In this document: positions 19,957-29,463 of the stretch, one piece after another
Layout of the letters: every line of letters starts with the position of its first letter
Numbering within the stretch: the stretch's first letter is position 1
Translations under genes and position numbers: made by a program
DNA from: Thermovirga lienii DSM 17291
GTDB taxonomy: Bacteria; Synergistota; Synergistia; Synergistales; Thermovirgaceae
Assembly (NCBI GenBank): GCA_000233775.1
Contig: CP003096.1
Coordinates: 1,204,501 to 1,268,500, forward strand
Reading direction: 5' to 3'
DNA: 64,000 nucleotides
The notes under the pieces: generated by a model
Database searches by the model: none
What the model was told of the DNA's origin: nothing
The model's input: the letters and a program-made list of their open reading frames with translations, nothing else

Positions 19957-20235
19957 TTGTCACAAAAGGCAGCCCACGTACGCATCATCGGGCACGTTCA
20001 GGGAGTAGGATTCAGATGGCAAGCAATGCTTCTAGCCAGATCCCTCAATATAGATGGATGGATCAGAAATTGCCAAGACGGTACAGTGGAAGCTTTCATC
20101 CAAGGAGAGAAAGATGCTGTAACCCAAATGCTTCAATGGCTAAAGATCGGTCCTCCAAGAGCCAAAGTTGAAGCCCTTGAAGTTTCATGGTGTGAGACAG
20201 GCCACGAAATCAAGGGCTTCAATATAATCGGCTGA
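19957..20235 (+). CDS. acyP: Acylphosphatase
   Basis: A 92-aa acylphosphatase that hydrolyses acyl phosphates. The signature GHVQGVGFRW contains the catalytic Arg, and GWIRNCQDGTVE contains the catalytic Asn. The start is TTG 19957, preceded by AGGAGGTG at 6-base spacing; the frame is open further upstream but has no other site. The length fits the family. Convergent with argG. Confidence 0.9.
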   Translation: MSQKAAHVRIIGHVQGVGFRWQAMLLARSLNIDGWIRNCQDGTVEAFIQGEKDAVTQMLQWLKIGPPRAKVEALEVSWCETGHEIKGFNIIG

Positions 20236-20245
20236 AGTTGATCAA

Positions 20246-21487
20246 CTAATTTGCGCCGTTTCCTACGACCTTGAGGAAAGAAGGCTTCTCCGATTTTTCC
20301 TTGTGGACGCTCTTCCAAGTCACAGCGGGTAGCCCCCATATGGTGATGAACCCTTTTGCCGCCTCATGGTCAAATGCATCCTTATCGGAATAGGTCGCAA
20401 TATCTTCTTGATAAAGAGCCTTATCCGCTTTTATTCCCACCACCACTGCATTCCCCTTATACAGACGGATCCGAGCAGTTCCATTGACATATTTCTGAAT
20501 ATTGTCAAAGAAAGCATCCAGCGCTTCTTTTAATGGCGAGAACCAATATCCCACATAGGTTAGCTCCGCATACTTTAGAGACAAATCCATCTTGGTAGTT
20601 ATGACTTCCTTAGGAAGCGTCATTGATTCAACAGCCTGGTGGGCTTGCAGCAAAACAACCGTGGCCGGGCACTCATAAACCTCCCTGCTCTTGAATCCCA
20701 CCAACCTGTCTTCAATCATATCGATTCGACCTACACCATGTTTTCCAGCTATCTCGTTCAATTTCAATATCAAAGTTACACCATCCATCTGCTGGCCGTT
20801 GAGCGACACAGGAATACCATCTTTGAAACCAATTTCAACGTATTCCGGTTCATCGGGAGCCTCCCATGGATCAACAGTCATGGTAAAGGCATCACTTGGC
20901 GGTTCCACCCAAGGATCTTCGAGGGGGCCACATTCGATGGACCTTCCCCAAAGGTTAGAATCTATGGAATAGGGGGATTCTTTCGTTATAGGTATTGGAA
21001 TATCGTTGGCCTTGGCGTATTCTATCTCAGCATCCCTGGAAAAATGCCAGTCCCTCACCGGTGCTAGGACCTCAAGGTCCGGGTTCAATGCTTTGGAACA
21101 AACCTCTATCCTCACCTGGTCTTGTCCCTTTCCGGTGCAACCATGGGCAACAGCTACGGCCCCCTCCACTTCAGCAATCCAGGCCAGATATTTAGCTATA
21201 AGAGGCCTTGAGAGCGCAGAGTTGAGAGGGTATTTGCCCTCATAAAGCGCATTGGCCTTCAAAGCAGGCCATACCATGGTCTCAACGAATTCCTTTTTTA
21301 AATCCATGACATATGCATTGACAGCTCCTATCTTGAAGGCCTTTTCCTTTACTTCGTCCAGATCAATATTCTGCCCCACATCCGCAGTAAAGGTAACCAC
21401 ATCATATCCTTGCTCCTGGAGCCACTTAATGGCAACTGACGTATCCAAACCTCCGCTGTACGCCAAAACTACTTTCCCTTTATACAT
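20246..21487 (-). CDS. argG: Argininosuccinate synthase
   Basis: Joins citrulline and aspartate with ATP to give argininosuccinate in arginine synthesis. The protein is 413 aa. The N-terminal PP-loop VVLAYSGGLDTSVAIKWL is diagnostic, followed by AVAHGCTGKGQDQVR. ATG follows AAAAGGAGG. The gene is monocistronic as far as seen and lies behind a T-box leader and a strong promoter, so its expression should respond to tRNA charging. Confidence 0.96.
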   Translation of the reverse strand: MYKGKVVLAYSGGLDTSVAIKWLQEQGYDVVTFTADVGQNIDLDEVKEKAFKIGAVNAYVMDLKKEFVETMVWPALKANALYEGKYPLNSALSRPLIAKYLAWIAEVEGAVAVAHGCTGKGQDQVRIEVCSKALNPDLEVLAPVRDWHFSRDAEIEYAKANDIPIPITKESPYSIDSNLWGRSIECGPLEDPWVEPPSDAFTMTVDPWEAPDEPEYVEIGFKDGIPVSLNGQQMDGVTLILKLNEIAGKHGVGRIDMIEDRLVGFKSREVYECPATVVLLQAHQAVESMTLPKEVITTKMDLSLKYAELTYVGYWFSPLKEALDAFFDNIQKYVNGTARIRLYKGNAVVVGIKADKALYQEDIATYSDKDAFDHEAAKGFITIWGLPAVTWKSVHKEKSEKPSFLKVVGNGAN

Positions 21488-21525
21488 TCTGTATTCCTCC
21501 TTTTAAAATTATATTTGTCCAAATA

Positions 21526-21858
21526 AAAAGAGCTCGTCCCTGTCAGGGACGAGCTCTTTTGCCCGCGGTACCACCCTTTTTGCCTTTTCGAGGCCCCTCA
21601 CGGTCTTTTAAACCGTTTTGTCCCTACTTGGCCTAAGCCTTTCTTCGGGACCGGCTCAGGGGCTCTCTTCAGTCGGTTTCGTCAAGGAACGCTCTCAGCC
21701 TAGACATCCCCTCTCTGTTGACGAGCATCCGACTTACTCTTCCCCATCATCGCCGCATATTCCACCGCAGCTGTGAAAGAGTACCGGCGTCTTATTCGTC
21801 TAGCTCGTCTTATTCGGTTCTGCCACATATCTAGCGCTCCCTTTGTATCTTTGAAATT
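21526..21858 (-). promoter_or_regulatory. T-box riboswitch leader of argG
   Basis: This fills the 439-base gap between argG and surE. On the minus strand the T-box core AAGGGTGGTACCGCGG (21578-21563) is followed by a perfect intrinsic terminator, arms around 21526-21560, and a T-run. Upstream is GATGGGGAAGAGTA (about 21748-21735), the usual stem I start. Stem I arms AGTCGG and CCGACT and the inner arms CGTCAA and TTGACG pair. The specifier codon could not be read with certainty; arginine or aspartate would make sense for argG. About 100 extra 5' bases, with GAATAAGACG twice, precede stem I. Confidence 0.93.
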
Positions 21859-21864
21859 GCGAAC

Positions 21865-21893
21865 ATTATACTGTTAGTCATTACGAAAGTCAA
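21865..21893 (-). promoter_or_regulatory. Promoter of the argG T-box transcript
   Basis: TTGACT (21893-21888), a 17-base spacer and a consensus TATAAT (21870-21865) on the minus strand. Transcription would start near 21858, about 110 bases before the T-box stem I. Confidence 0.85.
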
Positions 21894-21926
21894 TAATCCG
21901 CGCGGAAAATTTTATTCAAAAAATCT

Positions 21927-22715
21927 TCAAAATTGTATCTTTATTTCTTCAAGTCCTGCCCTTTTCAGTTTATCGATAGAGGGGTAGTGAGTTAAATCCA
22001 TATGTATGGGCGTAATGGACACAAATCCATCTTTTACCGCTTTGACATCTGCTCCATCTTCAAGCTTGTCCTCTATTCTACCAGAAATCCAATAATAAAC
22101 GTTACCCTTCGGATCATTGAGCTTTGTCACCTTTTCCTCATACATTCTTATTCCCTTTTTGGTAACACTGAAACCCTTTATTGCTTTTATAGGCAGATTG
22201 GGTACGTTCACGTTGAGAAGCAAACTATCATAAAATCCTATATCGCAGAATTTGTTCAATATCGCTATGACAGCCTTTGCCGCAGTATCATACAGATGAC
22301 CATTTTCGTTTGCTTCACAGCATAAAGATACAGCCACAGCAGGTTTTCCTAAAAAATGAGCTTCCATTGCAGCAGAAACAGTACCAGAATATGTAAGGTC
22401 ATCACCTAAGTTGGGCCCTCTATTGATACCTGAAACAACAGCATCAGCTTCAGGCAATATTTCCTCAATTCCCAGCACCACGCAATCTGAAGGAGTACCA
22501 TCACAAGCCCAAACTTTAACGTTGTTTGGATAGACCCCACTCTCTATATTCCATAGCCTCAAGGGCTTGAACAAAGTTATAGCATGCCCTATGCTGCTTC
22601 TTTCTCTATCTGGGGCCACAACCCACACCTCGTGTCCCTCGGCCGCAAGATTGCTGGCCAAAGTTATAAGTCCTGGGGCAAATACTCCGTCATCGTTTGT
22701 CAATAGTAACTTCAT
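21927..22715 (-). CDS. surE: 5'/3'-nucleotidase SurE
   Basis: A metal-dependent nucleoside monophosphate phosphatase. The N-terminal MKLLLTNDDGVFAPG carries the paired aspartates that bind the metal. GINRGPNLGDDLTYSGTVSAA is the second family block, and VAPDRERSS is also typical. ATG 22715 is chosen because the family starts at this motif; it gives 262 aa. It is the last gene of a long minus-strand run and begins 26 bases after the M50 protease gene. Confidence 0.92.
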   Translation of the reverse strand: MKLLLTNDDGVFAPGLITLASNLAAEGHEVWVVAPDRERSSIGHAITLFKPLRLWNIESGVYPNNVKVWACDGTPSDCVVLGIEEILPEADAVVSGINRGPNLGDDLTYSGTVSAAMEAHFLGKPAVAVSLCCEANENGHLYDTAAKAVIAILNKFCDIGFYDSLLLNVNVPNLPIKAIKGFSVTKKGIRMYEEKVTKLNDPKGNVYYWISGRIEDKLEDGADVKAVKDGFVSITPIHMDLTHYPSIDKLKRAGLEEIKIQF

Positions 22716-22741
22716 TCTTCGATCACAGCCCCTTCCCAACT

Positions 22742-23347
22742 TCAGAATATGATTCTGAGCATAATGCTGATCAATGGGCTCATTATGGCCTGAATTACAC
22801 CACTCACAAGTAAAACCATGAGAATAAGGAAACTATATCGTTCCAAAAAGAAAAATTTGCCCAACCATCTGGGGGGCAAGACCAAGTACAAAAGCTTGGA
22901 ACCATCAAGAGGTGGTATGGGTATGAGATTGAACACGCCTAGACCAAGATTTATAACGGCCAATAATACGATAAACCTTCCTAGGGCCGGATACAAAATC
23001 AAAAATTTGCCCGGAATGATTCTGGCCAACACTCCACAAAAAGCAGCAGTTAAAAAATTACCTGTAACTCCAGCTATAGAAACCAAAGCTATATCTCTTG
23101 ACGGTTTTTTGAAGTACCTGGTATCTATAGGCACAGGCTTTGCCCATCCGAACCTGAAAAGCAAAAGCATAAGAGCCCCTATGGGATCTAAATGCGCCAG
23201 GGGATTAAGGGTCAGTCGACCTGCTCTCATGGCCGTGGGATCCCCTAATTTAAACGCCACGTAGCCATGACAAAATTCGTGAAAAGTAATAGCCCACAGT
23301 ACTGCGGGAACACTCAAGATAAGATCTCCTAATGCTGGAAAATGCAT
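22742..23347 (-). CDS. Site-2 protease family membrane metalloprotease (M50)
   Basis: A 201-aa small M50-type membrane protease. The zinc motif is HEFCH within ITFHEFCHGYVAFKLGD, and the third ligand is in LIPIPPLDGSKLLY. Four to five hydrophobic segments are visible. There is no PDZ domain. Small family members of this type are common and their substrates unknown. It sits 15 bases downstream of the tRNA nucleotidyltransferase gene. Confidence 0.85.
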   Translation of the reverse strand: MHFPALGDLILSVPAVLWAITFHEFCHGYVAFKLGDPTAMRAGRLTLNPLAHLDPIGALMLLLFRFGWAKPVPIDTRYFKKPSRDIALVSIAGVTGNFLTAAFCGVLARIIPGKFLILYPALGRFIVLLAVINLGLGVFNLIPIPPLDGSKLLYLVLPPRWLGKFFFLERYSFLILMVLLVSGVIQAIMSPLISIMLRIIF

Positions 23348-23362
23348 GGTTAATCTACACCC

Positions 23363-25984
23363 CTACTTTCTATCCATCTTGGGAAAATTTTTCAACACCC
23401 ATTCTATTTCCTCTTCCCTGGTTTCAACAAGACCATCTAATCTGGCGTTTCGTAAGCCCTTCAGAATATATCCTATCATTGGGCCCTCCCTGTAGCCCAA
23501 ATCCAATATATCTCTTCCGATAAGCATTGGTTCTATCTTCCTTAGCCTAGTCAGGTAAAGAAGGATCCTCCTTCTTACGCGCCACCTATTGGTTGCGGCT
23601 GCCCAATACAATGCTATAGCTGGATGGACCTTTGACAAAAATTCATATATCCTTGAGTTAGGTTTCTCTCCTCGCCCCCCTAGTATATGCTCGGCAGATC
23701 CCATTCCATCAATGCTTTCTATCACTATAGCTCTTTCTTTATCTGAGACATGGAGGCGATCCAAAACAGAAAGCATTCCATCCCTATGGGATTCAGAGAC
23801 CAGAGCACTTAGGTACGGCAACCAATCAGCACCTGCCATACTGGGTAAATCTCCGCTAAGTCTCCTTTTAAAGAAGCTTATTCTTCTCATTATCTTTATT
23901 GTATCCCGTCCAGGGTTAAGCCCCGGGAATAATGATCTCCACAGGCCAATCTGAGTGCACCTTTTGACTATCTTGTATGGAGCATCTTCTTTGAAGATTA
24001 GTTCCAATTCGCTCCTTAGTCTTACCCCTGAAAGCAGCGATACCAAGCCACCCTTTATACAATTAACCAACAACCTAAAGGTGTTTTCCTCTATAGTGAA
24101 CTCCAGTCGCTGCTCAAGCCTTATACCTCTTATCACCCTCGTGGGGTCCTCTACGAAGCTCAAATTGTGAAGAACCCTTAAAAGCTTTTTCTTAAGGTCC
24201 TGCCTACCTCCAAAATAGTCCACTAACGTTCCCCAGGTAGAACAATTTATTGAAATAGCCATGGCATTGACAGTGTAATCCCTTCTATAAAGGTCGTGCT
24301 TAAGAGAATCACTGGACACGGAAGGTTGAGCAACCGGATACTCATAAAATTCCCTTCTGGCTGTAGCTACATCTACCTTTTTGCCGTCAGGAAAAACTAT
24401 CGTTCCTGTCTTGAACTTCTTGTGGATTGCGACACGGCAGCCATCTTGTTCCCAAGATTTAATAAATTCTATAGCATCTCCTTCAATAACAACATCTAGA
24501 TCCTCGTTTTCTCTACCCAATAAAAGATCCCTTACAAAACCTCCAACTATGTATGCTTTTAGTCTCATCTCTTCTGCCCTTCCTCCCAGCTTGGCAAGAA
24601 GAGATATAACCCATGGTTTCAGCCTCTGAGCCATCGTTGAGGCCACATTTTCTGTCCAGGGCATCTCAATGGCGTGAGAACCTTTCTCGCTGGGCAGGGA
24701 ACGGGGATAAAGAGCTCTTAAGATATCCGTTCGAGTAACTATCCCGACCAACACTTCGTCCTTTACTACAGGCAATCTTCCTATGTTGCGCATTACCATG
24801 AGCCTGTGGGCCTCTGCTATGGAGGCTTCTGGAGAGATCCACACAGGGCGTTCAGTCATGAAATCTTCAACGGGAGCTTTCCCAAGACCGTGGACCGTGG
24901 CCTTGTCCAGGTCTTTTCTGGTTATTATCCCCCTCAGTTTACCTTTATCCGCCACTGGCAGCGCAGCGTGCCCATAGCGAATCATGACCTTGTAAGCATC
25001 CTCGATTAGGATCGAAGGATCCACGGCCATAACTGGACTTGTCATTATATCGCCTATGGTAATATTAGGTTTGATGGCATTTCCTAGTTTTCTCTCCAGC
25101 TCGTCTATAACCCTTTCGGGGTTACCTTCTGGCAACGTAACGGAAGCCGCCTGAGGATGACCGCCACCCCCCAAGGGGGCTAGAAATTGAGCCACGTCCA
25201 GAACATCTTCCCTGCTTCGCGCGACCACATAAATATGCCTTCCCATCTTAACGGCCGCTATTGCTACATCTGCCTCGAAATAATCTCTGAGCCTGTGAAC
25301 GAAAAGAGACAAACCTTCTACGTATTGTTCAAAGACAAGGGTGGAAAGCACTACCTTGGCTCCATTTATCAATCTTTCCCTGGCATTTTCTATAAGTTTA
25401 TCTTGGATCCTACGTTCAACAGGATCCAAAGAAAGCTCTATATGGAAAGGAATGGAGGTTAAGTCAGCTCCTATACTCTTGAGAAACATTACGGCGTTAA
25501 TATCCCTAATGGTGGTAGATCCGAAGGTCAAAGCCCCTGTATCCTCGTATATACCCATAGCAAACAATGTTGCTTCATGAGGAGAAATAGGGATATTTTC
25601 AGAAATCAGTTTCTCGACTATCAGCGTGGTAGTGGCTCCAAGGGGTTCTATAAGGGCAAAATCTGCCGGTATATCTTCGATCACCGCAGGGTGGTGATCG
25701 AAAACATGAACCTCCACTCCTGGTTTGTTTAAAAGCTCCGCGAACTGTCCTATCCTGTTAGGAGCTCGGGCATCAACGACCACCAATGACCTTATAGACT
25801 CAAATTCCACCTGTCTTGGAGTCAAAACTTCCCATTGGCCAGCATGCTTCATCAAAAACTCTCTAACGTTTCTACCTGCTGAGCCTGAAAAACAAAGAAC
25901 TCCCTCTCCATACAACTTCTTTGCGGCAACCATGCTGGCCAAAGAGTCAAAATCCGCACCTATATGCGTAGTTATAACCCTCAA
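23363..25984 (-). CDS. DHH-CBS-tRNA nucleotidyltransferase (CCA- or A-adding) multidomain protein
   Basis: An 873-aa protein. Residues 1-300 form a DHH phosphoesterase-like domain (HIGADFDSLAS; DHHP at 96-99; GGGGHPQAAS). Two CBS domains follow at about 308-430. From about residue 475 comes a class II nucleotidyltransferase (YIVGGFVRDLLLG, then EDLDVV with the metal carboxylates; RRDYTVNAMAI). This architecture is known from A-adding/CCA-adding enzymes of deep-branching bacteria. The start is TTG with GGAGG 10 bases upstream, overlapping the coaE-cutA stop by 4 bases. It probably acts in tRNA 3' end synthesis or repair. Confidence 0.9.
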   Translation of the reverse strand: MRVITTHIGADFDSLASMVAAKKLYGEGVLCFSGSAGRNVREFLMKHAGQWEVLTPRQVEFESIRSLVVVDARAPNRIGQFAELLNKPGVEVHVFDHHPAVIEDIPADFALIEPLGATTTLIVEKLISENIPISPHEATLFAMGIYEDTGALTFGSTTIRDINAVMFLKSIGADLTSIPFHIELSLDPVERRIQDKLIENARERLINGAKVVLSTLVFEQYVEGLSLFVHRLRDYFEADVAIAAVKMGRHIYVVARSREDVLDVAQFLAPLGGGGHPQAASVTLPEGNPERVIDELERKLGNAIKPNITIGDIMTSPVMAVDPSILIEDAYKVMIRYGHAALPVADKGKLRGIITRKDLDKATVHGLGKAPVEDFMTERPVWISPEASIAEAHRLMVMRNIGRLPVVKDEVLVGIVTRTDILRALYPRSLPSEKGSHAIEMPWTENVASTMAQRLKPWVISLLAKLGGRAEEMRLKAYIVGGFVRDLLLGRENEDLDVVIEGDAIEFIKSWEQDGCRVAIHKKFKTGTIVFPDGKKVDVATARREFYEYPVAQPSVSSDSLKHDLYRRDYTVNAMAISINCSTWGTLVDYFGGRQDLKKKLLRVLHNLSFVEDPTRVIRGIRLEQRLEFTIEENTFRLLVNCIKGGLVSLLSGVRLRSELELIFKEDAPYKIVKRCTQIGLWRSLFPGLNPGRDTIKIMRRISFFKRRLSGDLPSMAGADWLPYLSALVSESHRDGMLSVLDRLHVSDKERAIVIESIDGMGSAEHILGGRGEKPNSRIYEFLSKVHPAIALYWAAATNRWRVRRRILLYLTRLRKIEPMLIGRDILDLGYREGPMIGYILKGLRNARLDGLVETREEEIEWVLKNFPKMDRK

Positions 25985-26871
25985 CTACCACATTCCTCCA
26001 TTATCCATTTTCTAACATCGATAGAAGCTTTCTTCATCCTCTGAGCCGTGACAACTGGAAGATCGTAGCTGTGCTCATCCCTAACGACCCTTTCTATCTC
26101 TGGAAACAAACTCTCTATGCTTTTAAAAACAACCAAATATTCAGTTTCACTTTCTAGATTGCCCAGCCAAAGGTACCGAGATTCCACGTCAACTATGTTC
26201 GTACATGCCACAAGGTTCTTCTCCAATAACTTCTTAGCTATGCGCTCCGCCTCTTCGAAGGATCCACAGGTAAAAAAACCCTCGATGCAGCATGATATCT
26301 TCTTAAGGAAAACCATAAGTTTCTTAACTTCTACCCTTAGCTCATCCAATCTCCTATCGTTAGCTATCACCCAATCAGAAGCTTTGAGTTTGATCTCCTG
26401 GGGCATAAGCCATTTCTCGCGCCTTGTAAGTTCCAATTCATCCCAGCCTCTTTCGCTGTTTCTTTTAATCCTTTCCTCCATAGGAGATGTAACATAAACG
26501 GTAAAATCCACCCACCACGGGACACCATTTTCAAACAATAGAGGAATTTCAGCCACAATCAGACCAGAACCAAACAGTACTTTTGCCTCCATCTGCTCTC
26601 TGACTCTGGGATGAAGAAGATTGCATAGCCATTTGTATTCTCCTTCATCTTCAAAAATAATCTCAGAGATCCTCTCTGGTAAGGGAGTCCCTCCGTCTGA
26701 AAAGACCCTTGTTCCCCATCTGTCCTTCGCCGCTTTCAAAATATCTTCATCTTGCCAAAGTTCAGAAACTATTCTATCTGCGCTGATATACTGCGCACCC
26801 AGTTGTGACAGCATGGACGCAACTGTTGTCTTACCAGCCCCAACGTCGCCTGTCAAACCCACCACGAACAT
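25981..26871 (-). CDS. coaE: Dephospho-CoA kinase fused to a CutA-like domain
   Basis: A 296-aa single open frame with two domains. Residues 1 to about 190 are CoaE, the last step of CoA synthesis, with P-loop GLTGDVGAGKTTVA and the family stretch AEIPLLFENGVPWWVD. From about residue 193 to the end it is CutA1-like, with FFTCGSFEEAERIAKKLL, ACTNIVDVESRYLW and SYDLPVV. CutA is usually a free 100-110-aa trimer. ATG follows GGAGAGGAGG and lies inside the end of the helicase gene (41-base overlap). No internal start with a good ribosome site was noticed at the junction. Confidence 0.88.
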   Translation of the reverse strand: MFVVGLTGDVGAGKTTVASMLSQLGAQYISADRIVSELWQDEDILKAAKDRWGTRVFSDGGTPLPERISEIIFEDEGEYKWLCNLLHPRVREQMEAKVLFGSGLIVAEIPLLFENGVPWWVDFTVYVTSPMEERIKRNSERGWDELELTRREKWLMPQEIKLKASDWVIANDRRLDELRVEVKKLMVFLKKISCCIEGFFTCGSFEEAERIAKKLLEKNLVACTNIVDVESRYLWLGNLESETEYLVVFKSIESLFPEIERVVRDEHSYDLPVVTAQRMKKASIDVRKWIMEECGS

Positions 26872-28810
26872 CTGGGCAGACCTCCTCTCCCTGATCTTTC
26901 GTCTCCTTCAGGCTCTCTGGTATTTCCCACAAGAACCTAGAGAATCCATTCCGGGAAAGAGTACCAAAGAGAACTCGGCTCCGGGCTGCCGTAAGGTATA
27001 GTTTTTCTTCTGCTCTGGTCATACCCACGTAACAAAGCCTTCGTTCTTCCTCCAATAGCTCCTTATCGTCAATGCATTTATAATGAGGAAATATTGATTC
27101 TTCCATGCCAACTAGGAATACTACAGGGAACTCCAATCCCTTCCCAGCGTGCAAACTCAACATGTTTACTTTATCTGGACTTGTCTCCTTGGAAAGATCC
27201 ATATCTGTCAAAAGGGTTATCCCCGCCAACATGGACTCCAAGCCTTCGCTTGTATCGGCCACAGACACAAGTTCATATATGTTTTCTACCCTCTCCTGTC
27301 TTTTCTCCGTTGATTCGCCATCAAAGGTCTTCTCATACTCCATCTCTCTCAAGATGTAGTTTATGATGCCTGGGATATCGTTTTTAATTCGCAACATATT
27401 CAGCATATCCTTGGCAAGGGCCTTTACTCCAGTGGCAGCTTTCCCTCCAAGATTAGCTCCGCTCTTAGATAACTCTTCCCACACCTCTTCTGGTTCCATG
27501 TACCCGATTCCATTGATATAGGAAATCAACTTGCTCATACTCTTAGGGCCTAATCCTCTTGCAGGCACGTTACCAACCCGCTGTAATGAAACAGCATCCA
27601 GAGGGTTAACTATCAAGCGCATATAAGCCAAGATATCCTTTACTTCTTTCCTTTCATAGAAGGCAGTTCCTTTGAGAATGCTGTAGGGCACCCCATTTCT
27701 CAAGAAATATTCCTCGTAGAGTCGGCTCATGGCGTTTACCCTATAAAGCACGGCCATCTCGTTCCATCTATACCCTTGGGACCGCAATCTTAGGATCTCA
27801 TCCGTAATGAACGCCGCTTCTTCGTGTTCATTGCGGGCTAAAAAGACGGAAATCGGCTCTCCCTTTTCCCTATCTGTCCAAAGGACCTTGTCTGGCCTTT
27901 GTAAATTATTTCTTATGACTGCGTTTGCTGCCTCTAATATGGTCTTAGTCGACCTGTAATTCCTTTGAAGCATAAACACCTTGGAGTCAGGAAAGTCTTT
28001 ATCAAAATTTAAGATCATCCTCATATCGGCTCCACGCCATCCATAAATGGACTGGTCAGGATCTCCCACAACCATGATTTTACTGTCTTTGCCCTTCAGA
28101 GTTTTCAGCAAGAGGTACTGGAGTCGGTTGACATCCTGGTACTCATCCACCAATATCCAGGCATAGCGAGACTGCTCAAGCTCCCTTAGTTCTTTGTCCA
28201 TATGTAAAAGCTTCAGAGGCAAAACCAAGAGATCATCAAAATCTGCTGCACCCTGTGCCTTGAGATGATCTTCATACTTCTCCATGACCATGTCCAAAGG
28301 ACTGGTCAATTTTCTATAATCATAATAAGGAGGCAGGACATCCGATTTGCTCTTCGATATCTCTTCCATAACCCAATTTACTTCGTACTTTTTGGGATCT
28401 AGGTTGACATCCTTTATTATCCCTTTCAGCAGCGACTTGGAATCCTGTCTATCGAAAATCGTCTTCATCTTTCTACCCAAAAGCCTCTCCATCCTCTTGG
28501 CATGCCTCATCAAAAAGCGCAAACCAAAAGAATGAAAGGTGGAAACTTCGAGGGAGGTACCCATCTCACCGATAAGGGTCTGCACTCTATGCCTCATCTC
28601 TCGCGCCGCCTTATTGGTGAAAGTCACGGCCAGTATCCTTGATGGGTGTATGCCTTCCTCTGCCACCAAATACGCAAACTTATGAGCCAGAACCCTTGTT
28701 TTGCCACTTCCAGCTCCAGCAAGAACTAGCATTGAGCTATCAGTATGTTTAACCGCTTCAGCTTGCTCCTTGTTCAAAGATTCAAGAAGTTTTGACGTTT
28801 CTATCTTCAT
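26831..28810 (-). CDS. UvrD/PcrA/Rep-family superfamily I DNA helicase
   Basis: A 3'-5' DNA helicase, about 659 aa from ATG 28810, which overlaps the hypB stop as ATGA. Motif I is LAGAGSGKTRVL, motif Ia AVTFTNKAAREM, motif II VDEYQDVN, motif III GDPDQSIYGWRGAD, motif IV QRNYRST, motif V LSLHAGKGLEFPVVF and motif VI YVGMTRAEEKLYL. All are intact. The C-terminal tail is shorter than in typical PcrA. It works in repair or replication restart. Its place between hypB and coaE is probably just operon packing. Confidence 0.92.
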   Translation of the reverse strand: MKIETSKLLESLNKEQAEAVKHTDSSMLVLAGAGSGKTRVLAHKFAYLVAEEGIHPSRILAVTFTNKAAREMRHRVQTLIGEMGTSLEVSTFHSFGLRFLMRHAKRMERLLGRKMKTIFDRQDSKSLLKGIIKDVNLDPKKYEVNWVMEEISKSKSDVLPPYYDYRKLTSPLDMVMEKYEDHLKAQGAADFDDLLVLPLKLLHMDKELRELEQSRYAWILVDEYQDVNRLQYLLLKTLKGKDSKIMVVGDPDQSIYGWRGADMRMILNFDKDFPDSKVFMLQRNYRSTKTILEAANAVIRNNLQRPDKVLWTDREKGEPISVFLARNEHEEAAFITDEILRLRSQGYRWNEMAVLYRVNAMSRLYEEYFLRNGVPYSILKGTAFYERKEVKDILAYMRLIVNPLDAVSLQRVGNVPARGLGPKSMSKLISYINGIGYMEPEEVWEELSKSGANLGGKAATGVKALAKDMLNMLRIKNDIPGIINYILREMEYEKTFDGESTEKRQERVENIYELVSVADTSEGLESMLAGITLLTDMDLSKETSPDKVNMLSLHAGKGLEFPVVFLVGMEESIFPHYKCIDDKELLEEERRLCYVGMTRAEEKLYLTAARSRVLFGTLSRNGFSRFLWEIPESLKETKDQGEEVCPDVRGGFDRRRWGW

Positions 28811-29463
28811 CTTCTTTTTTCCACCAACCACTTCTCAATGATCTCGCTCCATGCATCCATGCCTATGCCCGATGGAGACGCAACTTCCAGTTGGAAGGCA
28901 TGAGGATTCAATTTTCTTACATCCCCCCAAAATAGCTCTCTGTCAAAATTAAAGTGTTCCAAGAAATCAACTTTGGTTAAAAGAACCGCACCTGCGCGAT
29001 AGAAAAGATGAGGATATTTGAGAGGTTTATCAGGCCCTTCTGGAACACTGCACACAGCAACTTTATGGTCCTCTCCTAGGTCAAACTCAGCAGGACAAAC
29101 AAGGTTGCCCACGTTTTCCACGAATATGATATCCAGCTCATCCAAAGAAAAATCTTGGAGAGCCTTCCATACCAAGTGGGCCTCAAGATGACATCCGCCC
29201 TGAGTATTTATCTGGATGGCCGGAGCACCTGCCTGAGTAATCCTCTCTGCATCTCTTGAAGTAGCTACATCTCCTTCTATCACGGCTACTTTGTAGGGCA
29301 ATTTCTTTATGGTTGCTTCAAGCAACGTCGTCTTTCCAGCTCCAGGTGAACCTATTATATTCAGCATTAATATGCCTTTTTCCTTAAGCATCTCCCGTAT
29401 CTTTAAAGCATAACGTTCATCTGCCGCGAAGACAGATTGTCTTACACTAATTTTCCGTGACAT
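28807..29463 (-). CDS. hypB: Hydrogenase/urease nickel incorporation protein HypB
   Basis: A GTPase delivering nickel to [NiFe]-hydrogenase precursors. The protein is 218 aa. The P-loop is IIGSPGAGKTTLLEA, the metal-site region reads GGCHLEAHL, and FVENVGNLVCPAEFDLGE is diagnostic. The N-terminus has no histidine-rich stretch, so nickel storage is unlikely. It overlaps hypA by 17 bases and the helicase gene by 4. The only [NiFe]-hydrogenase in the window is the mbh cluster 24 kb away, a plausible client. Confidence 0.94.
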   Translation of the reverse strand: MSRKISVRQSVFAADERYALKIREMLKEKGILMLNIIGSPGAGKTTLLEATIKKLPYKVAVIEGDVATSRDAERITQAGAPAIQINTQGGCHLEAHLVWKALQDFSLDELDIIFVENVGNLVCPAEFDLGEDHKVAVCSVPEGPDKPLKYPHLFYRAGAVLLTKVDFLEHFNFDRELFWGDVRKLNPHAFQLEVASPSGIGMDAWSEIIEKWLVEKRR

